This document shows positions 1 through 9,305 of a stretch of 64,000 bases of DNA, one piece after another (positions within the stretch are counted from its first letter, which is position 1; each line of letters starts with the position of its first letter). The position numbers and the translations under genes were made by a program. The notes beneath the pieces are model-generated. The model was not told where the DNA came from. It saw only the letters and a program-made list of their open reading frames with translations, and ran no database searches. Source of the stretch: Pseudoalteromonas lipolytica (GTDB taxonomy: Bacteria > Pseudomonadota > Gammaproteobacteria > Enterobacterales > Alteromonadaceae); the NCBI RefSeq assembly GCF_001306915.1, contig NZ_LJTC01000012.1, positions 67,855 to 131,854 on the forward strand, written 5' to 3'.

Positions 1-839
1 AGAGCAAAAAGGCAGAGAGCACGTGTCGTCGTTTATCATGTGTTTATCCTGATATCTGTAAGCACATGGACACGGATCACACCCCAACGATTGAGCTTTA
101 TAAAAAAGCTCGAGATGTAAAAGGTGTGAAGAAAATCTTGATCGCGTCTGGCGTACGTTATGACTTAGCCGTAGAAGACCCTCGCTACGTAAAAGAGTTG
201 GTTACCCATCACGTAGGCGGGTACTTAAAAATTGCCCCTGAGCACACTGAAGATGGTCCATTGTCTAAGATGATGAAGCCGGGCATGGGAGCTTACGATA
301 AGTTTAAAGAGCTATTTGATAAATACTCAAAAGAAGCGGGTAAAAAGCAGTATTTGATCCCGTATTTTATTTCTGCTCACCCAGGAACGAAAGACGAAGA
401 CATGGTGAATATGGCGCTATGGTTAAAGGCTCATGACTTTAAGCTTGATCAAGTACAAAACTTTTATCCATCGCCGATGGCCAATGCAACCACAATTTAT
501 CACACTGAGATGAACTCTCTGCGCAATATTAAGAACAATACTGAGCAAGTGCCTGTTCCAAAAGGCGCACGCCAGCGTCGCTTACACAAAGCGATTTTAC
601 GATACCACGATCCTGCTGGTTGGCCGATGATCCGTGAAGCACTAAGAAAAATGGGCAAAGCGAATTTAATTGGTAAAGGGCCGAATTGTTTGGTTCCTGA
701 AGAAGGTCGAAACGAGAAAACAGCTAAAGGTAAGGGCGGTAAAGGCCGTGCAGCACTGACTCGTCATACCGGTTTTAGCCAGTTTAAAAAGGCCAATACC
801 AAACCTAGAGTAGGTAAAAATAAGCAGCGTGCAAAGTAA
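1..839 (+). CDS. ygiQ: YgiQ family radical SAM protein, 3' part
   Basis: C-terminal 278 residues of a YgiQ-type radical SAM protein; the frame is open from base 3, so the gene starts outside the window and the N-terminal CxxxCxxC cluster cannot be seen. Visible family features are a Cys-containing linker ([12 protein letters not shown]), the blocks [24 protein letters not shown] and [15 protein letters not shown] of the radical SAM barrel, and a basic Lys/Arg-rich tail of about 40 residues, usual for this family. The first ATG at 66 is internal to the conserved domain and is not the start. The substrate of YgiQ is not established. A strong terminator follows directly. Confidence 0.9.
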   Translation, partial: SKKAESTCRRLSCVYPDICKHMDTDHTPTIELYKKARDVKGVKKILIASGVRYDLAVEDPRYVKELVTHHVGGYLKIAPEHTEDGPLSKMMKPGMGAYDKFKELFDKYSKEAGKKQYLIPYFISAHPGTKDEDMVNMALWLKAHDFKLDQVQNFYPSPMANATTIYHTEMNSLRNIKNNTEQVPVPKGARQRRLHKAILRYHDPAGWPMIREALRKMGKANLIGKGPNCLVPEEGRNEKTAKGKGGKGRAALTRHTGFSQFKKANTKPRVGKNKQRAK

Positions 840-850
840 AAGATATAAAT

Positions 851-875
851 ACGGCCCTTAAAGGGCCGTTTTTAT
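851..875 (+). terminator. Rho-independent terminator of ygiQ
   Basis: Stem acggccc (851-857) pairs with gggccgt (863-869) around a short A/T loop and runs into a T-rich tract. It lies 11 bp after the ygiQ stop codon. The stem is symmetrical, but the A-run on the other side is weak, so it acts mainly on the plus strand. Confidence 0.85.
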
Positions 876-877
876 TT

Positions 878-917
878 ATACCAATTCGCTTAATTAAGTA
901 TTATTGTGAATTGGTAT
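878..917. repeat. Inverted repeat between convergent ygiQ and mgtE
   Basis: Perfect 10-bp arms ataccaattc (878-887) and gaattggtat (908-917) are separated by 20 bp of AT-rich DNA. The right arm abuts the mgtE stop codon (917-919 on the minus strand). It may terminate mgtE transcription or be a small dispersed palindrome; the sequence alone cannot tell which. Confidence 0.5.
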
Positions 918-2275
918 CAGATTAATAGCCAGGTTGCGGTGCCTAAAAAGGCAAAGATACCGACAATATCCGTCACTGTTGTCAGTACGACACTGCCGGC
1001 GAGGGCAGGGTCAATTTTCATTTTCTTAAGAATTAATGGAATGCTTGCACCTGCAATACCAGCGGCAACAAGATTCATAAACATTGCAAAGGCCAGCACT
1101 GCGCCGAGTTTAAAGTCCCACTGCCATAGGGCAACCACACCAGCAATTAATATCGACCAAATAATGCCATTCAGTGCGCCAATTGCTAACTCCTTAAGTA
1201 ATAAGAAGCGTTGGTTGGTTTGGTTGATATGACCAACCGCTATACCACGAATAACCAGAGTTAGGGTTTGGCTACCCGCAACACCCCCCATTGAAGGGAC
1301 GATACCATTGAGTACCGCTAAAATAGGCAAGATTGCTAAGGTGTTTTCGAAAAAGCTTGCCACAATGGCTGCTAACAATGCGGTTAATAAGTTAACCCCA
1401 AGCCAAATAGAGCGACGCTGCGAACTTTTTAGCACTGGCGCAAAGGTATCTTCTTCGTCGTCAAGACCAGCAAGGCTTAGCATGCTGTGTTCAGCATCTT
1501 CACGGATTACGTCAACGATATCATCGATGGTAATACGGCCAAGCAAGTGAGCGTTATCATCTACAACAGGAGCTGAAATCCAGTTGTGACGCTCAAATAG
1601 CTGCGCCACATCGCTTTCATCCATAGAGATTAGGATTGACTCACAGTCTTCATCCATTAAATCATGAACAACTTTATCAGAAGGACTTGTCAGTAGCGTG
1701 GTTAACGAAAGCGCCCCTAAAAAGCAGTTATGTTTATCAACTACATATAAATCATCGGTACCCTCTGGTAACTCACCTCGTAAGCGTAAATAGCGCAGTA
1801 CAACATCGAGAGTAACGTCAGGACGAATGGTTACCGTATCGCTGTTCATCAGGGCACCGGCTGAGCGCTCTTGATAAGAAAGCGCTTGAGTTGCCCTTTC
1901 TCTATCTTGCGAGTCCATCGCGCTAACAACGTCTTGATATACGGTATCAGGAAGACTACGTAAAACCTCACCTAAGTCATCGTCGTCCATATCTTCTGTA
2001 GCAGCAGCAATGTGCTCAGGCTCCATCTGGGCAATAATGCCAAGACGTACATCTTCAGAGAGTTCTTCTAGAACATCACCACGGACATCTGGGTCAACCA
2101 GCTGCCAAAGCATACGACGAATTTTATGGGGAGAAGACTCAAGTAAAAGGGCTGTATCACAAGGTGCCGTTTTAGCTAACATGCCGCGCACTTGAACAAA
2201 TTGACCACTATTGAGTGACTTGGTCACTTGTTTGAGTTGTTGTAGTGGGTAATCTTGTTCAAAGGCTTCTGGCAT
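917..2275 (-). CDS. mgtE: Magnesium transporter MgtE
   Basis: Inner-membrane Mg2+ channel/transporter of the MgtE family, 452 residues from the chosen start. Order: N-terminal superhelical MgtE_N domain (SPHKIRRMLWQL, DDLGEVLRSLP), two CBS domains that sense Mg2+ (about residues 125-250), and a C-terminal five-helix membrane domain with the pore-region block NGIVPSMGGVAGSQTLTL and GIAGASIPL. An ATG 17 codons upstream (2326) exists, but the one at 2275 has AAGGA five bases before it and matches the usual N-terminus. It is downstream of npr on the same strand, 211 bp away, so it may have its own promoter. Confidence 0.93.
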   Translation of the reverse strand: MPEAFEQDYPLQQLKQVTKSLNSGQFVQVRGMLAKTAPCDTALLLESSPHKIRRMLWQLVDPDVRGDVLEELSEDVRLGIIAQMEPEHIAAATEDMDDDDLGEVLRSLPDTVYQDVVSAMDSQDRERATQALSYQERSAGALMNSDTVTIRPDVTLDVVLRYLRLRGELPEGTDDLYVVDKHNCFLGALSLTTLLTSPSDKVVHDLMDEDCESILISMDESDVAQLFERHNWISAPVVDDNAHLLGRITIDDIVDVIREDAEHSMLSLAGLDDEEDTFAPVLKSSQRRSIWLGVNLLTALLAAIVASFFENTLAILPILAVLNGIVPSMGGVAGSQTLTLVIRGIAVGHINQTNQRFLLLKELAIGALNGIIWSILIAGVVALWQWDFKLGAVLAFAMFMNLVAAGIAGASIPLILKKMKIDPALAGSVVLTTVTDIVGIFAFLGTATWLLI

Positions 2276-2419
2276 TGGCGTCCTTACAACTGAAAAAAGT
2301 TTAAATAGGCTATGCAAATACAGCATAGTTGCTTTGTAGTGTATTTGCAGAGATATCGTCGCACTGCGATAAATTTATTAAGAGTTTTGTAATTTAGAAA
2401 AGCGAGCGATATAAAAGTA

Positions 2420-2447
2420 GGATATTTAAAGGGAATTTTAAATATCC
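2420..2447 (-). terminator. AT-rich hairpin downstream of npr, possible terminator
   Basis: Perfect 11-bp arms GGATATTTAAA (2420-2430) and TTTAAATATCC (2437-2447) with a 6-base loop. On the minus strand it follows the npr stop and precedes mgtE; a T-containing but not pure U tract follows. It could be a weak terminator or a processing hairpin between the rpoN-npr operon and mgtE. Confidence 0.4.
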
Positions 2448-2486
2448 GAAGTAAGTTTACCGTAAACCTTGAAGTCTTAGCAAATG

Positions 2487-2759
2487 CTATTCTTGCTCGT
2501 GAAAGCGTTGCGCAATTAATTCGCCGATTGCCGTTAATGCAGCGTCAGCGTCAGGACCTTCGCATACAACACGAACCTCTTTTCCTTGACTACTTTCAAG
2601 GAGCATTAACGCTAACACGCTGTCGCCTTCAGCTTCTTTCTCATCTTGAAAAAGTGTAATTTTGGCATCAAATTGCAGTGCTAGTTGCGCTAAAACAGTC
2701 GCAGCGCGAGCATGTAAGCCAAGTTTGTTTTGAATTAAAAAGGTATCTTCAGCGTGCAT
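2487..2759 (-). CDS. npr: Nitrogen PTS phosphocarrier protein NPr
   Basis: HPr-family phosphocarrier (90 residues) of the nitrogen PTS, passing phosphate from EI-Ntr (PtsP) to EIIA-Ntr (PtsN). The active histidine is His16 in GLHARAA, and the regulatory serine region of HPr reads GDSVLALMLLES. It is last in the rpoN-hpf-ptsN-rapZ-npr cluster, 13 bp after rapZ, the same order as in E. coli. Length and motifs are normal. The PTS EI partner is not in the window. Confidence 0.93.
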   Translation of the reverse strand: MHAEDTFLIQNKLGLHARAATVLAQLALQFDAKITLFQDEKEAEGDSVLALMLLESSQGKEVRVVCEGPDADAALTAIGELIAQRFHEQE

Positions 2760-2772
2760 TGTTGGTGCCTAG

Positions 2773-3618
2773 TTAGATATCTTGTTCGCGGTGGCGAATT
2801 TTTACATTCGCATGAGTTTTAGAAAAGCTTTCACCAATTGTTTGCGCTAAGTAAACAGAACGGTGTTGGCCTCCTGTACAACCAATTGCAATGGTTAGGT
2901 AACTGCGGTTATTGCGCTCTAGATGTGGCAACCAAGTCTGTACAAAGGTTTGAATCTGCCAAGTGAACTTTTGCACTATGCTGTGGCTAGCTAAATAATC
3001 CCTGACAGGCTGATCGAGGCCGGTTAGTGGCTTTAAATCAGGCTCCCAGTGTGGGTTCGGTAAAAAGCGTGCATCAAAAACGTAGTCAGCTTCTTTTGGA
3101 ATTCCATGCTTAAAACCAAACGACATGAACGTAATAATCAGTTTTTTATCTTTCTTACCTAAAATCTTTTCACGAATTGATTCTGCTAACTGATGAACAC
3201 TCAAATCAGTGGTATCAATCATAAAGTCAGCGCGGGTGATCAGCACATCAAGCAGGGTTTTTTCTTGTTTAATGGCAAGATCAAGCGGTAAAGAATCAAT
3301 CGATAATGGATGCAAACGGCGAGTTTCAGAAAAACGCTTAATTAGGGTTTGATCATCACTATCTAGGTAGAATAGTGTTGGGTTTGCAAAACCTGGCAGG
3401 TACTCAAGAATATCATTAAACTCTTGCTGCTCTTTCGGTAAGTTACGTACGTCGATACTGACGGCAATTTTGTCATAATTATCAGAAACACTTCGCACAA
3501 GCGAAGGCAGTAGGTTGACAGGAATATTATCAACACAGTAGTAGCCTAAGTCTTCAAGAACTCGTAAAGCGACCGATTTCCCCGAGCCTGAGCGACCGCT
3601 GATAATTATTAATTCCAT
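2773..3618 (-). CDS. rapZ: RNase adapter protein RapZ
   Basis: Nucleotide-binding protein of 281 residues (E. coli RapZ has 284). In enterobacteria it binds glucosamine-6-phosphate and directs RNase E to the sRNA GlmZ, tuning GlmS and so cell-envelope precursor supply. Walker A GRSGSGKS is at residues 8-15; the C-terminal domain has the conserved GCTGGQHRSVYLAQ block. It starts immediately where ptsN ends (3619), so the pair is translationally coupled. Whether the GlmY/GlmZ sRNA circuit exists here cannot be judged from the window. Confidence 0.93.
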   Translation of the reverse strand: MELIIISGRSGSGKSVALRVLEDLGYYCVDNIPVNLLPSLVRSVSDNYDKIAVSIDVRNLPKEQQEFNDILEYLPGFANPTLFYLDSDDQTLIKRFSETRRLHPLSIDSLPLDLAIKQEKTLLDVLITRADFMIDTTDLSVHQLAESIREKILGKKDKKLIITFMSFGFKHGIPKEADYVFDARFLPNPHWEPDLKPLTGLDQPVRDYLASHSIVQKFTWQIQTFVQTWLPHLERNNRSYLTIAIGCTGGQHRSVYLAQTIGESFSKTHANVKIRHREQDI

Positions 3619-4071
3619 TTATGCCTCTGATGCAATTACTTGAAATAGTTGCTGATCGCTTGTAGCACTTCGCAACTGTTTACAAAAATCTTTATCTTTA
3701 AGTCTATCAGCAATTGTTGACAAGGTCTTCAAGTGCAACTGGCAATCGCCATCTGGTACGATGAGTGCCACAAAAATATCAACGGGACGATTGTCTATCG
3801 CATCAAAATTGATGGGAGATTCACTGACAATAATAAATGCATGAGGTTCATCAGCACCACTCATTCGACCGTGGGGAATAGCTATTCCTCGGCCGATACC
3901 TGTACTACCTAACTTTTCCCTGTTCAGAAAAGCATCTAGGATATCTTGTTGAGATAAATGAGGAAACTGCTGGTGAGCTAACTCGCTAATATACTCAAGA
4001 ATTCTTTTTTTGCTATTAAAAAGGACCGCAGCTTTGCTGCAGTCCTGATTAGTAAGTGAACTAAGTTTCAT
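3619..4071 (-). CDS. ptsN: Nitrogen regulatory EIIA protein PtsN
   Basis: EIIA-Ntr domain of 150 residues, the terminal phosphate acceptor of the nitrogen PTS; in relatives its phosphorylation state adjusts K+ transport and stress responses. The phosphorylated histidine is His67 in GIAIPHGR. It lies three bases after hpf and abuts rapZ, consistent with one mRNA. No EIIB/EIIC partners are nearby, as is normal for this regulatory, non-transporting branch. Confidence 0.93.
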   Translation of the reverse strand: MKLSSLTNQDCSKAAVLFNSKKRILEYISELAHQQFPHLSQQDILDAFLNREKLGSTGIGRGIAIPHGRMSGADEPHAFIIVSESPINFDAIDNRPVDIFVALIVPDGDCQLHLKTLSTIADRLKDKDFCKQLRSATSDQQLFQVIASEA

Positions 4072-4074
4072 AAT

Positions 4075-4362
4075 TTAATGTCGAGCTAATTTCTCTTTAT
4101 GCTTAATGACTTGGCGATCAAGTTTATCGATCAATGAGTCAATTGCTGCGTACATATCTTGATGTTCTGTAGAAGCGAACAACTCGCCTCCGTTTACATG
4201 TAAAGTTGCTTCTGCTTTTTGGCTTAATTTTTCTACATCTAAAATGACATGAACATTATTAATATGATCAAAATGCCTTTCTAGTTTTGCGAACTTAGTG
4301 TTTACATAGTCTCTTAATGAATCAGTGACTTCTACGTGACGACCAGTTAAATTTAGTTGCAT
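4075..4362 (-). CDS. hpf: Ribosome hibernation promoting factor HPF (short form)
   Basis: Short HPF of 95 residues, which binds the 30S decoding region and promotes 100S dimer formation in stationary phase. The sequence begins MQLNLTGRHVEVTDSLRDYV and carries the family block HVILDVEKLSQKAEATLHV. An ATG two codons upstream (4368) is possible, but the one at 4362 gives the exact family length and better distance from the AAGGA site. It follows rpoN by 26 bp, the standard neighbourhood. Confidence 0.92.
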   Translation of the reverse strand: MQLNLTGRHVEVTDSLRDYVNTKFAKLERHFDHINNVHVILDVEKLSQKAEATLHVNGGELFASTEHQDMYAAIDSLIDKLDRQVIKHKEKLARH

Positions 4363-4388
4363 AAGCATTTTCCTTCTATGTAAAACGT

Positions 4389-5885
4389 CTAAATCAGACT
4401 TTTACGCTGATTAGACGGAGGTATTGCTAGAGACTCACGATATTTTGCAATTGTACGTCTAGCTACTTTAATTCCTTGCTCAGCCAATATATCTGCAATT
4501 TTGCTATCACTCAATGGTTTAACCGAGTTTTCTGCAGCAACTAACTTCTTGATTAAAGCGCGAATTGCTGTAGAAGAACACTCACCACCATTTTCGGTGC
4601 TGACATGGCTTGAGAAGAAATATTTCAACTCAAAAATTCCCCTTGGGGTATGCATATATTTTTGTGTTGTAACCCGAGAAATCGTCGATTCATGCATTTC
4701 GACCATTTCAGCGACATCGTTTAGCACCATTGGCTTCATTGCTTCTGGGCCATGTTCAAAGAAAGCTTGCTGTTGTTGCACGATACAGTTGGTCACTTTT
4801 AGTAAAGTATCGTTACGGCTTTCTAAGCTCTTAATAAACCACTTTGCTTCTTGTAAGTGAGAACGAATAAATTGGCTGTCGCTACTTGATTTAACAGAGC
4901 GAGACATCGCTGCATATTGGCTATTCACTCTAATTTTTGGCATACAATCTGGGTTTAACTCGACTACCCAGCGGCCTTTCACTTTTTTCACTGATACATC
5001 GGGTATGACGTACTCAGATTCTTCGCGTACTATGCTATCCGCAGGCTTAGGATTTAAGCTGTGAATGAGCGTCATCACTTCTTTAAGCTCGTTTTCTTTA
5101 AGCTTAGTCTTTTTCATTAAAGTGCGATAGTCGCGACTTGCTAATAATTCGATATGCTCAGATAAAACCATTTTAGTTTCAGCTAAATATGGCGTATTGG
5201 CATCGAATTGACGAAGTTGTATACACAGGCACTCTTGTAAACTTCGCGCGCCGATACCAACTGGATCGAATAACTGTATTCTTTTTAAGACAGCTTCAAC
5301 TTCATCGAGTTCGATTTCTTCTTCATCATTATTTTGATTAAAGCTTTCGACAATATCTTCGCAGCTAACCGTTAAAATACCTGAGTCATCGATAGCTTCA
5401 ACGATGGCAACGGCAATCGCTTCATCGGTAGGACTAAATGGTGTGAGCTGTAGTTGCCACATTAAATATTCTTGCAGTGTTTCTGTTGAAGCACCTTGGT
5501 AAATAGACTCGTCTTCAGGCATTGGCCCAGACGATGTTGATGGGGCGGCACTCATGTACTCATCCCACGTAACATCCATAGCTAAGTCATCGCTAACCGT
5601 ATCCTTACTCAGAGCATCACTGCTTTCTTGCTCGAATTCGCTAGGTGCTTCGTCGGCAGACGCGCTGACTTGTACATCGTCAGACTCCGCTTTTTGCTCA
5701 TTCTTACCGATGCTTTCTTCGTTGTAATCCGCTTCTTCCACTTCAAGCAGAGGATTACTATCAAGCGCTTCTTGAATTTCTTGCTGGAGATCCAATGTAC
5801 TGAGCTGCAACAAGCGAATGGCTTGTTGCAGTTGTGGAGTCATTGTAAGTTGCTGGCCCATGCGCAGCTGTAATGATTGCCTCAT
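4389..5885 (-). CDS. rpoN: RNA polymerase sigma-54 factor RpoN
   Basis: Sigma-54 of 498 residues, which needs AAA+ activators and recognises -24/-12 promoters. Region I is the Gln/Leu-rich N-terminus ([22 protein letters not shown]), followed by a long acidic region II (about residues 45-130, rich in Glu/Asp/Ser and slightly longer than in E. coli), the core-binding region, the HTH domain, and the C-terminal RpoN box [15 protein letters not shown] that contacts the -24 element. It sits between lptB (106 bp upstream) and hpf, the conserved arrangement. Confidence 0.96.
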   Translation of the reverse strand: MRQSLQLRMGQQLTMTPQLQQAIRLLQLSTLDLQQEIQEALDSNPLLEVEEADYNEESIGKNEQKAESDDVQVSASADEAPSEFEQESSDALSKDTVSDDLAMDVTWDEYMSAAPSTSSGPMPEDESIYQGASTETLQEYLMWQLQLTPFSPTDEAIAVAIVEAIDDSGILTVSCEDIVESFNQNNDEEEIELDEVEAVLKRIQLFDPVGIGARSLQECLCIQLRQFDANTPYLAETKMVLSEHIELLASRDYRTLMKKTKLKENELKEVMTLIHSLNPKPADSIVREESEYVIPDVSVKKVKGRWVVELNPDCMPKIRVNSQYAAMSRSVKSSSDSQFIRSHLQEAKWFIKSLESRNDTLLKVTNCIVQQQQAFFEHGPEAMKPMVLNDVAEMVEMHESTISRVTTQKYMHTPRGIFELKYFFSSHVSTENGGECSSTAIRALIKKLVAAENSVKPLSDSKIADILAEQGIKVARRTIAKYRESLAIPPSNQRKSLI

Positions 5886-5991
5886 GTATCCCTAACAATC
5901 CTTTTTAAGTTATCGGTAACGGTGAGGACACTGTTATCGATTTATTGTCATTGTATAAGTCTAGCAGATGCTCTAGTCGGTGGCGTAATGG

Positions 5992-6717
5992 TTACAGCCT
6001 GAATTGCTCGCCTAGATAAACATCACGTACAGTTTGGTCAGCTAATACGTGCTCAGGTGTCCCTGATGCAATTAGCTCCCCATGAGAAACAATGTAGGCT
6101 TTTTCACAAACATCAAGGGTTTCTCGAACATTATGGTCAGTAATAAGTACACCAATACCACGATTTTTTAGGTGCTCAATAATTTTCTTTATATCTAACA
6201 CCGAAATAGGATCAACACCAGCAAAAGGCTCATCTAAAAGGATAAATTTAGGATTAGCGGCTAATGCACGTGCAATTTCAACGCGGCGTCGTTCACCACC
6301 TGACAGTGCCATACCTTGGCTATCGCGAATATGTTGAATGCTAAATTCATCTAATAAGTTGTTAAGCGTCTCTTCGCGCGTTGTTTTGTTAAGATCTTTG
6401 CGGGTCTCTAATATGGCCATCAAGTTTTGGTAAACTGTTAATTTTCGAAAAATAGACGACTCTTGTGGTAGATAACCAATACCTAAGCGCGCACGGCTGT
6501 GCATTGGCAAAAGCGTGATATCGTTATCATCGATGCTTATTTTTCCTTTGTCGCTTGGTACGAGCCCTACAATCATATAGAAGGTCGTTGTTTTACCTGC
6601 ACCATTTGGCCCTAACAAGCCAACAATACTGCCCGCTTCAACTTCAAGACCGACATTTTTAACCACTTGGCGGCCTTTGTAGCTTTTAGCTAAAAGCTCT
6701 GCTTTTAATGTGCTCAT
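5992..6717 (-). CDS. lptB: LPS export ABC transporter ATP-binding protein LptB
   Basis: Cytoplasmic ATPase of the LptB2FG complex that extracts lipopolysaccharide from the inner membrane. 241 residues: Walker [10 protein letters not shown] (36-44), signature [15 protein letters not shown], Walker [14 protein letters not shown], and the switch histidine in ITDHNVRET. It overlaps lptA by 4 bp (ATGA), giving translational coupling. The lptF/lptG permeases are not in the window, as is usual. Confidence 0.96.
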   Translation of the reverse strand: MSTLKAELLAKSYKGRQVVKNVGLEVEAGSIVGLLGPNGAGKTTTFYMIVGLVPSDKGKISIDDNDITLLPMHSRARLGIGYLPQESSIFRKLTVYQNLMAILETRKDLNKTTREETLNNLLDEFSIQHIRDSQGMALSGGERRRVEIARALAANPKFILLDEPFAGVDPISVLDIKKIIEHLKNRGIGVLITDHNVRETLDVCEKAYIVSHGELIASGTPEHVLADQTVRDVYLGEQFRL

Positions 6718-7235
6718 GGTTGGCCTTTATCGTCTTTTTTATTTTCTACAGGCACTAAAATAGTGTGTACACGATCTGTTGAGTTTTCGTCTTTTTCTGC
6801 GCTGATCAGCTGTTGAGCCATATCATAGGTAATGCTTTTTGCCGTTACTTTTTGACCCGCTTGAGTGACTTCAGCTTCGCCATTGAGTGTTAAGAAGCGT
6901 TTCGCAACATCATAACGAACTTCTTCGGCGCTGGCGCTCATCACGGTGCCATCAGCTTGCTTTTCTTCGAAGTAAGCTGGTTTGCCTGTAGCGATAATTA
7001 ATTCGACTGTACCTTCGGTGTCACCGCCATGTGCCTCAAGTCGCTCTGCTGTAATGCGACGATCACCATGCACGATCTCTACGTTACCTTCGAATATGCC
7101 AACGCCATCTTTTAGTTTACCGACTTGGCGATCTGAGCTAATGCTAATTTGAGCGCCTGTTTGCTCGGCAGCTGCGCCCGAAAAGGCAATCAATAAGCTT
7201 GGGATCAGGAGTAATTTCTTCAGTTTATTGGTCAT
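6714..7235 (-). CDS. lptA: LPS transport periplasmic protein LptA
   Basis: Periplasmic bridge protein of 173 residues with an N-terminal signal peptide ([17 protein letters not shown], cleavage near residue 23) and an OstA-like beta-jellyroll ([34 protein letters not shown]). It forms the filament carrying LPS between LptC and LptD. It overlaps lptC by 11 bp and lptB by 4 bp. The charged C-terminal tail is typical and variable. Confidence 0.94.
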   Translation of the reverse strand: MTNKLKKLLLIPSLLIAFSGAAAEQTGAQISISSDRQVGKLKDGVGIFEGNVEIVHGDRRITAERLEAHGGDTEGTVELIIATGKPAYFEEKQADGTVMSASAEEVRYDVAKRFLTLNGEAEVTQAGQKVTAKSITYDMAQQLISAEKDENSTDRVHTILVPVENKKDDKGQP

Positions 7236-7779
7236 AGTATATGGTTCGTGTATGGTTAGTTAACTCAACAATTTCGGCTTTTAAATCGGCTTTTAAGCCT
7301 TTACCGGTAATTTTTAAATTCGGTCCTGTTAGTGTTACAGGTTGCTTTGAAAACATCGTCATTTTATCAATGTCGACATTAATATTTTCTGCTTTTATAT
7401 CTTCGATCATACCGTTATGGGTTAAGTTTTTAGCAACTACATCCCCTTCAAAAATCAGCTGATCATTTTCGTATAAAGTAGCTTCTTTGGCTCTTACTTG
7501 CCAAACTTGCTGATCGCTATAAATAGTAAAAATAGGTTGTTCAAAAAAGGTAAACCCTAATTGTTGATACAACTCCATTTTTGCAGCTGCCACTTTATGA
7601 CTAATTTTACCTTGCTCGTCATAAGCTGTTTGCTTTAGAGCAACGGCAGTGTAATCAGGCGTTGCGATGATCTCGTCTTCACTAGTTATTGTATCAGTTG
7701 ACTGGTTAAAGTACGGGTACCATAACCACACCATGCAACAGACAAAAACAATACTCAGTAAAATACGGGCTATATTCAT
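7225..7779 (-). CDS. lptC: LPS export inner-membrane protein LptC
   Basis: Single-pass inner-membrane protein (184 residues) that accepts LPS from LptB2FG and hands it to LptA. One N-terminal membrane helix (about residues 4-23), then a periplasmic LptC/OstA-like jellyroll (IYENDQLIFEGDVVAKN-like strands with GMIEDIKAENINVD). Sequence conservation is low in this family; identification rests on architecture plus the kdsC-lptC-lptA-lptB order and coupling overlaps on both sides. Confidence 0.92.
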   Translation of the reverse strand: MNIARILLSIVFVCCMVWLWYPYFNQSTDTITSEDEIIATPDYTAVALKQTAYDEQGKISHKVAAAKMELYQQLGFTFFEQPIFTIYSDQQVWQVRAKEATLYENDQLIFEGDVVAKNLTHNGMIEDIKAENINVDIDKMTMFSKQPVTLTGPNLKITGKGLKADLKAEIVELTNHTRTIYYDQ

Positions 7780-8327
7780 GCGCTGGTTCCATCGCTAGTT
7801 AACGGCTTGCCGTTTTCTAACATCAGTAAATCAGTTAATTCACGCACAGCTCCAAAGCCACCCGGTAATAATGTGGTGTAATGAGCCAGCTTCTTGATAA
7901 GCGGGTGTGCATCGTTTACTGCGACAGCAAAGCCAACTTTTTCCATAACTGGTAAGTCTGGACCATCATCACCAATATAGGCAATCTGTTTATCTGTCAG
8001 CCCCAGTTTATCCTTTAACTCTTGATAAGCAATCAGCTTATCTTCTTGTCCCTGATAAATGTGCTGAACTGTTAGGCTAGTCATTCGCTGCTGAACTATT
8101 TGTGAATGGCGGCCAGTAATCACTGCCACTTCAAAGCCACTATTAATGAGTGCTTTAATACCAAAACCATCTTTAGTATTGAATGCTTTAAGCTCTTCGC
8201 CATTATTACCCAAATAAATTCGACCATCAGAAAAAACACCATCAATATCACAGATTAATAGTTTTATTTTTTGAGCACGCTGACTCACATCAGGGCTCAG
8301 GGGCTGGTATAGTTCGGCGAATGTCAT
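7776..8327 (-). CDS. kdsC: 3-deoxy-D-manno-octulosonate 8-phosphate phosphatase KdsC
   Basis: HAD-superfamily phosphatase of 183 residues that removes phosphate from Kdo-8-P, the step making free Kdo for LPS inner core. HAD motif I is DIDGVFSDG with the nucleophilic Asp near residue 27, motif II VITGR, and motif III/IV IGDDGPDLPVM. No cap domain, as expected for the tetrameric C0 type. It is three bases from kdsD and overlaps lptC by 4 bp, linking Kdo synthesis with LPS export. Confidence 0.95.
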   Translation of the reverse strand: MTFAELYQPLSPDVSQRAQKIKLLICDIDGVFSDGRIYLGNNGEELKAFNTKDGFGIKALINSGFEVAVITGRHSQIVQQRMTSLTVQHIYQGQEDKLIAYQELKDKLGLTDKQIAYIGDDGPDLPVMEKVGFAVAVNDAHPLIKKLAHYTTLLPGGFGAVRELTDLLMLENGKPLTSDGTSA

Positions 8328-8330
8328 TGC

Positions 8331-9302
8331 TTAGAGAACTCCTGCTTTTAATAAGTCTTGCATATTTAGGGCACCAATTGGTGTGTTGCTTTGATCCACC
8401 ACAATTAAACCATTAATACGTTTATGCTCCATAATATTTAAAGCTTCAGCCGCAAGCATGTCAGGGCGAGCCGTTGTGCATGAACGGGTCATCACTTGGC
8501 TAATTGCCGTGTTATGGATATCGATGCGCTGTTCTAAAATACGGCGTAAGTCACCATCAGTGAATAACCCGGCTAACTTTTCATCTGCACCAATCACTGC
8601 GGTCATACCAAGGCCCTTGGCTGACATTTCAATCAATGCATCTTTGATGCTTTGGGTTTCGCTAACGATTGGCGTTGCGTCGCCTGCGTGCATCACATCA
8701 TCTAATGTAAGTAATAAACGTTTACCTAAGCTGCCACCAGGGTGCGAAAGTGCAAAATCGTCGGCAGTAAAACCTCGGGTTTCTAGTAGCGCAACCGCCA
8801 TTGCATCGCCCATAACCAAGGTTGCAGTGGTGCTTGCCGTTGGGGCAAGGCCTAACGGACACGCTTCTTGGCTAACTTTGATGCACACATGAACATCAGA
8901 CAGTTTTGCCATTGTTGAGTCTGGGTTGCCTGTTAATGAAATCATTTTTGCGCCAATGCGCTTAATAACAGGGATAATACTGAGTACTTCGCTGGTCTCA
9001 CCTGAATTTGAAATACACATCACCACATCGTCGCGGGTGATCATTCCTAAATCACCGTGGCTAGCTTCGCCAGGATGAACAAAAAATGCCGGAGTGCCAG
9101 TACTTGCAAGGGTTGCAGCAATTTTATTACCTACATGGCCAGACTTGCCCATACCAATCACAATAATACGACCTGTACATTGGAACATTAATTGGCAAGC
9201 ATTATCGAAATCTTGATTTATATATTGCTCAATTTCTTGTAAAGCTTGTGCTTCAATTTCGAGTACGCGCTTACCCTGCGCGATAAAGCTAGGTTGTGTC
9301 AT
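8331..9302 (-). CDS. kdsD: D-arabinose-5-phosphate isomerase KdsD
   Basis: Interconverts ribulose-5-P and arabinose-5-P, the first committed step to Kdo. 323 residues: N-terminal SIS domain (IVIGMGKSGHVGNKIAATLAST, HPGEASHGDLGM, SNSGETSE) and two CBS domains in the C-terminal third (HAGDATPIV to the end, with LFTDGDLRR). Length equals the family norm. It lies three bases after yrbG and before kdsC, the E. coli order. Confidence 0.95.
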   Translation of the reverse strand: MTQPSFIAQGKRVLEIEAQALQEIEQYINQDFDNACQLMFQCTGRIIVIGMGKSGHVGNKIAATLASTGTPAFFVHPGEASHGDLGMITRDDVVMCISNSGETSEVLSIIPVIKRIGAKMISLTGNPDSTMAKLSDVHVCIKVSQEACPLGLAPTASTTATLVMGDAMAVALLETRGFTADDFALSHPGGSLGKRLLLTLDDVMHAGDATPIVSETQSIKDALIEMSAKGLGMTAVIGADEKLAGLFTDGDLRRILEQRIDIHNTAISQVMTRSCTTARPDMLAAEALNIMEHKRINGLIVVDQSNTPIGALNMQDLLKAGVL

Positions 9303-9305
9303 TAA

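Noticed and set aside
906..1232. Open plus-strand frame inside mgtE
   Set aside because: It lies antisense to a clear MgtE membrane domain and shows no family signal; a shadow of the real gene.
5628..5873. Plus-strand open frame over the rpoN start
   Set aside because: Antisense to conserved region I of RpoN, with no ribosome site; not a gene.
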